The notes under the pieces are model-generated. The model was not told the origin of the DNA. It ran no database searches and saw only the letters and a program-made list of their open reading frames with translations. Made by a program: the position numbers and the translations under genes. A stretch of 64,000 nt of DNA from Amycolatopsis sp. FBCC-B4732 (GTDB lineage Bacteria > Actinomycetota > Actinomycetes > Mycobacteriales > Pseudonocardiaceae), in contig NZ_CP095376.1 in NCBI RefSeq assembly GCF_023008405.1, positions 1,140,001 to 1,204,000 on the forward strand, in the 5' to 3' direction. Position 1 is the stretch's first letter. Every line of letters begins with the position of its first letter. Shown here piece after piece: positions 60,359 through 64,000 of this stretch.

Positions 60359-60763
60359 ATGCCACTCTCCGAGCATGAGCAGCGGCTGCTCGATCAAATC
60401 GAGCGCGAGCTCTATGCCGAGGACCCCAAGTTCGCATCCACGGTGCGTGGCACCCGGTTGCGTCGCCCCGCTCGCCGACGGCGGATTCAGGGCATCGCCC
60501 TGTTCGTGGTGGGCGTGGCCCTGCTGGTGCTGGGCGTGGTGGTGCCGCAGTTCCGGGTGGCCGACATCCCGCTGATCAGCGTGCTCGGGTTCCTCGTGAT
60601 GTTCTTCGGGGTCATGTTGGCCGTCACATCGATTCGGCACGCCGCCGAGGGGGACGGCAAGGGCGGTGGATCGGGCGCCCGCGGTGGCAAGCAGCCAGGG
60701 CGGCGCAGTTCCTTCACCCAGCGGATGGAAGAACGCTTCCGCCAGCGCTTCGAGGAGCAGTAG
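60359..60763 (+). CDS. DUF3040 membrane protein
   Basis: 134 residues. 'PLSEHEQRLLDQIERELYAE' at the start is the DUF3040 hallmark, followed by two membrane helices (about 44-62 and 70-91) and a basic Gly-rich tail. Common in actinomycetes between dinB and the mraZ/cell-wall region; function unknown. 'gaggaggaaag' precedes the ATG. Confidence 0.9.
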   Translation: MPLSEHEQRLLDQIERELYAEDPKFASTVRGTRLRRPARRRRIQGIALFVVGVALLVLGVVVPQFRVADIPLISVLGFLVMFFGVMLAVTSIRHAAEGDGKGGGSGARGGKQPGRRSSFTQRMEERFRQRFEEQ

Positions 60764-60778
60764 CGCCGCAAGACCACG

Positions 60779-60815
60779 AGATCCGCGTCCGGCCACCCAG
60801 GCCGGACGCGGATCT
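60779..60815. terminator. bidirectional terminator
   Basis: A perfect 15-bp stem, AGATCCGCGTCCGGC / GCCGGACGCGGATCT, with a seven-base loop and 'tctt' after it, between two convergent genes. Confidence 0.9.
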
Positions 60816-60892
60816 TCTTGTGTGCTCTACGCCTCGCCCCGGTGGGTCACCCGCGTCCGTGACAACGGGTGACCCCCGATCGGGTCAACTGC

Positions 60893-63370
60893 TCAGTCCC
60901 GGTTGCGGAACAGGGACTTCGGGAAGAGCCGGCCCTTCCAGGACAGCGGCGCGTTGCGGTGCAGGCTCCGGCGGAGGTGGTCGAACGCCGACGGCAGCGT
61001 CGGGTCGCCTTCACCTTCTCCGCCGTACCAAGACCGCTCGACCACGCCGATGACCGTGCGGAGGCCCTCGCGGCCCTCGTCGTCCAGGTGGTGCTTCGCT
61101 GCCAGTTTCTGGCCGGCCACGCGGACCGTGTCGCTCGGCGGAATCGGCAACCCGCGGTCAGCGCACTCGGCGCGCAGCTCGGACCACGCCGCGTCCGCCG
61201 CGCCCGGGCGGTGGCCGACGATCTCCTGCAGCCGCCGTCGCCTGCCGACGTCGCGGGCGGCCGAGGGGCCGAGCAGCCCGGCCAGGAGCAGCACGACCAG
61301 CAGGCTGAACCACCAGGCCACCAGCCAGGTCAGCACGCCGAGCAGCGCCACCCACAGCGCCGCGGCGATCAGCGGCAGCCAGTTCTTGAGCAGCGCGCTC
61401 AGCCCGGTGGCCGCCGGTTCGCGGTCCGGCCGTCGTCGTCGTCCGCCGGCGATCACCAGGACCGTCGCCAGCAGCGCGAGCGCGAGCAGCGCCAGCACCA
61501 GCGCCCACACCCAGTCCGGCGTGCCCGGGTCGGCCTGCTCCGGGCCCTGCGCCTGCTGGTTCTGCCCGGTGTCGCGCGGGACGCCGGTCGGCGCCGCGCT
61601 CGACTGGACCGTGCTGGGCGCCACCTGGGTGTCGTCCGGCTGGTCGCCGTCCTGCGGGCCGGCCTGCAGGTACGGCGGGGTGATGCCGCGCCCGTCGGAC
61701 AGCGGGGTCGGGTCGAACGTCACCCAGCCCTTGTCGCCGAAGTACGCCTCGACCCACGCGTGCGCGTCCTGGGTGCTGATCGACAGGTAGTCGTTGACCT
61801 GCGAGCCGGGGGTGAAGCCGATCGCCACCCGCGACGGGATGCCCGCCACCCGCAGCATCACGGCCATCGCCGAGGCGAACTGCTCGCAGAAGCCGCGCTT
61901 GCCGTTGAGGATGAAGTCGGCGAGCGCGTCCGCGTCGTTGGCCGGCGCGGTCTTCGTGTCGTAGACGAAGCCGTTCTGCGCCGTGAAGTACCGCCAGATC
62001 GCCGACGCGCGGTCGAAGTCGTTGCCCGCGCCGGCGATCAGCTGCTGCGTCTTCGCGCGGACGCGGTCGTCGACCCGGTCGAGCTCGGTGTAGCGCGGCG
62101 GCAGGTCGTCGACGCGCGCGGTCACGCGCAGCTCGGCGGCCGTCGGCTCCTTCAGCGACGCGTATTCGACGTACGACGGCGGGGTTTCGCTGCGCGTGGT
62201 GAACACCGTGCCGCTGACCTGGTCGTAGAGGTAGCCGTTGCCGGCACCGTCGATCACCCGCGGCGCGCCGAACACCGGCAGCCAGTTGTCGCGCCAGCTC
62301 GTCGGCTCGACGTCGATCTTGCGCGCGGCGCCGGTGCCGTCGTCGCCCGGCGCGGCCGGCAGCTGCGGCCCGACCGGGACGCCCTGCTGCGAACGGCCCT
62401 CGTCGTGCAGGCCCCAGCCCTTGTTCGGGTAGAAGGTGTCCAGCGTCATCGCGCGCAGCAGCCGCCGGTCGGTGCCGAGGCCGCGGACCTTGAACAGCTC
62501 GCGGTTGGAGCCCTGGTCGAGCATCCCGCGCAGCTCGGTGAACGGCTGGATGCCGAAGCCGCCGGAGCCCGCGCCGGCGCCGTTCCCGCTGGCGCCGAAG
62601 GGGATCCGCCCGACCGTGCCGACCCACGTGATCGCGCCGCCGAACAGGCCGAGCACGATCGCCGCGCTGACGACCGCGACCGGCGCGGACAACACGCCCT
62701 GCTTGCCGCTGCGGCCGGGTGCTTCACGGGTCCGCCAGCGCCGGTGCCGGTGGTTGCCGTCGACGGCCAGCAGGCCGGCGAAGGCCGCGCCGCCGAGCAG
62801 GAACGTCCACCAGGGCAGCATTTCCTCGCTCAGCGCGGCCGGCACGGCGTAGACGCAGAGCAGCACGAGCCCGGTCGCGGCCGGCGCCGCGGCGGCCACC
62901 GTCAGCGTGTCGACCAGGACGGCGACCAGGCCGATCAGGATCGTCACCAGGCACAGGATCGGCTGGCTGCCCTCGACCGGCGGCAGCCCGACGCGGATCT
63001 GCTCGGCGGCGGCCGAAAGCGTCGTGCCGATCTCTTCGAACGCGTCCGGGCCGGGGATCACCTGCAGGATCCCGTTCGTGGTGAACGCGCCGGTGATGAG
63101 GAACAGCAGCACCAGCAGCTGGCCGAGGCCGACCAGCACGGTCGGCACCTGCAGCGAGCGCAGCGCCAGCCCGGTCGCGCCGATCAGCAGGACCGCGACG
63201 AAGAGGTAGCCGAACCAGGCCAGTCCGGCCACGACGCTGGTCACCGACGTCGCCGCGCAGAGCGTCGCGATGCCGGCCGCGGCCGGCGCCAGCAGGCTGC
63301 TCCGCCAGGCCGACAGCGGGTGCTGGGACGACGGGCGGTTCGCCGGGCGCGGGGGTGCGGAGGTGCTCAT
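60893..63370 (-). CDS. TgpA-type transglutaminase-like membrane protein
   Basis: 825 residues. Six or so N-terminal helices, an external region, then a transglutaminase core: 'NGKRGFCEQFASAMAVMLR' (catalytic Cys), 'STQDAHAWVEAYFGDKGW' (His) and 'VTFDPTP' (Asp). A further helix pair leads to a DUF4129-like C-terminus. Thought to act on envelope proteins; no substrate is known. ATGA overlap with the upstream DUF58 gene. Confidence 0.92.
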   Translation of the reverse strand: MSTSAPPRPANRPSSQHPLSAWRSSLLAPAAAGIATLCAATSVTSVVAGLAWFGYLFVAVLLIGATGLALRSLQVPTVLVGLGQLLVLLFLITGAFTTNGILQVIPGPDAFEEIGTTLSAAAEQIRVGLPPVEGSQPILCLVTILIGLVAVLVDTLTVAAAAPAATGLVLLCVYAVPAALSEEMLPWWTFLLGGAAFAGLLAVDGNHRHRRWRTREAPGRSGKQGVLSAPVAVVSAAIVLGLFGGAITWVGTVGRIPFGASGNGAGAGSGGFGIQPFTELRGMLDQGSNRELFKVRGLGTDRRLLRAMTLDTFYPNKGWGLHDEGRSQQGVPVGPQLPAAPGDDGTGAARKIDVEPTSWRDNWLPVFGAPRVIDGAGNGYLYDQVSGTVFTTRSETPPSYVEYASLKEPTAAELRVTARVDDLPPRYTELDRVDDRVRAKTQQLIAGAGNDFDRASAIWRYFTAQNGFVYDTKTAPANDADALADFILNGKRGFCEQFASAMAVMLRVAGIPSRVAIGFTPGSQVNDYLSISTQDAHAWVEAYFGDKGWVTFDPTPLSDGRGITPPYLQAGPQDGDQPDDTQVAPSTVQSSAAPTGVPRDTGQNQQAQGPEQADPGTPDWVWALVLALLALALLATVLVIAGGRRRRPDREPAATGLSALLKNWLPLIAAALWVALLGVLTWLVAWWFSLLVVLLLAGLLGPSAARDVGRRRRLQEIVGHRPGAADAAWSELRAECADRGLPIPPSDTVRVAGQKLAAKHHLDDEGREGLRTVIGVVERSWYGGEGEGDPTLPSAFDHLRRSLHRNAPLSWKGRLFPKSLFRNRD

Positions 63371-64000
63371 CGCTGACCGCCGATCAACGTGTGGCCGCGG
63401 GCACCGCTGCGGCTGAGCTCGGCCCACACCTGCGGCATCGGCGAGCCGGGCCCGGCGATGACCACGCCCCAGCCCGACGCGCGCAGCAGCGCGGCCGAGT
63501 CTTCGGTGGCCGCGGCCCGCTGCTCGGGCGCGCTCACCCCCGCCGACCAGGTGGGCGTGTCGAGCAGGACGGCGAGGCTGCGGATGCCGCGCGGACGGTA
63601 CTGGGTCAGTTCGTGGACGGCTTCGGTGCTGACCGTGCCGAGCACGGCGATCAGCTCCTGGCCCTCGCCGGGGTCGCCGGCCAGCGTGATGTCCCGCTGG
63701 TGTGCCGGCTGCAGCGCGGCCAGCGCGTCGAGCAGGACGTTGTCGTAGTGGTCCCCGCCTTCGCCGGGGGTGTCGGCGAGGGTGATCCCGTGCTCGCTGA
63801 CCAGCCGGACGCGGTGCCCGGACCGGCGCAGGTGCAGCGCGGCCGACGCGGTGAACGACACCGCCCACTCCAGGCTGGCGGCCGGGCCGCTGCCGTGGTG
63901 CGCGGCGGCGCGGTGGTCGAGCAGCACGGTGGTGCCGCCGCGCCACGGCCGTTCTTCGACGCGCACCATGATCTCGTCGCGGCGCGCGGTCGAGCGCCAG
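63367..64000 (-). CDS. DUF58 domain protein, C-terminal part
   Basis: Open to the right edge of the window, so the N-terminus is missing. 'RVEERPWRGGTTVLLDHRAA' is the DUF58 signature region that precedes a VWA-like fold. Members pair with MoxR ATPases and TgpA-type proteins; a moxR gene would be expected just beyond the window. The ATG at 63969 is internal, since the frame continues upstream with plausible residues ('STARRDEI'). Confidence 0.88.
   Translation of the reverse strand, partial: WRSTARRDEIMVRVEERPWRGGTTVLLDHRAAAHHGSGPAASLEWAVSFTASAALHLRRSGHRVRLVSEHGITLADTPGEGGDHYDNVLLDALAALQPAHQRDITLAGDPGEGQELIAVLGTVSTEAVHELTQYRPRGIRSLAVLLDTPTWSAGVSAPEQRAAATEDSAALLRASGWGVVIAGPGSPMPQVWAELSRSGARGHTLIGGQR

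Noticed and set aside
60869..63376. 835-codon plus-strand frame over the transglutaminase gene
   Set aside because: Repetitive Arg/Ala/Gln antisense product; the minus-strand gene has catalytic Cys-His-Asp.

Overview
The window is a high-GC actinobacterial chromosome segment, most likely from Amycolatopsis or a close Pseudonocardiales relative. This rests on many GTG starts, strong GC bias at third codon positions, and gene order. The run truB, ribF, rpsO, pnp, M16 peptidase, dapB, thyX, dapA, rnj, ftsK, argA-like, pgsA, clgR, pspA, pspM matches the order remembered for the Mycobacterium tuberculosis Rv2793c-Rv2743c region. The genus is inference; no rRNA or tRNA was found.

Layout. 1-11.5 kb: 3' end of a MATE exporter, an MFS carrier, then a translation/RNA/lysine block (truB, ribF, an HTH protein, a 2'-5' RNA ligase-like protein, rpsO, pnp, M16 peptidase, dapB, a TPR membrane protein). 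11.5-20.5 kb: accessory genes in divergent pairs. These are a 4,5-dihydroxyphthalate decarboxylase-like protein with a LysR regulator, a VTT membrane protein, GtrA, GNAT, YcaQ-type glycosylase, a TetR/FAD-monooxygenase pair with a clear double operator, a GC-rich repeat tract, and a DUF4097/ribbon-helix-helix pair. 20.6-27.9 kb: thyX, ACT protein, Nramp metal transporter, Ser/Thr kinase, dapA, rnj, ending in a 16-bp terminator stem.

28.2-36.5 kb is the most interesting part. A two-gene unit encodes a small TIR protein and a 1553-residue STAND protein (TIR-like domain, NACHT NTPase, pentapeptide repeats, 14 near-identical WD40 repeats). It looks like an NLR-type antiviral conflict system placed between rnj and ftsK. 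A resident-looking VWA protein separates it from a dGTPase-like HD hydrolase with lower-GC codon use, which may be a second defence gene.

36.6-51.2 kb: amino-acid permease, EamA exporter, WrbA, acyltransferase, ftsK, secreted proteins, nitroreductase, argA-like GNAT, rimO-pgsA, cinA, and the envelope-stress unit clgR-pspA-pspM. A candidate SigE-type promoter and ClgR box lie at the 3' end of cinA. 51.5-64 kb: an amidase-fold protein that has lost its catalytic triad, pyrD, GNAT, a palindrome-dense patch with two tiny reading frames, a decayed adenosine deaminase gene, a Nei-type glycosylase, a ParA-like ATPase, a methyltransferase, dinB, DUF3040, and a transglutaminase/DUF58 pair running off the right edge.

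All domain calls come from reading motifs by eye. No database search was run, so family names are recognition and finer functional claims are inference.
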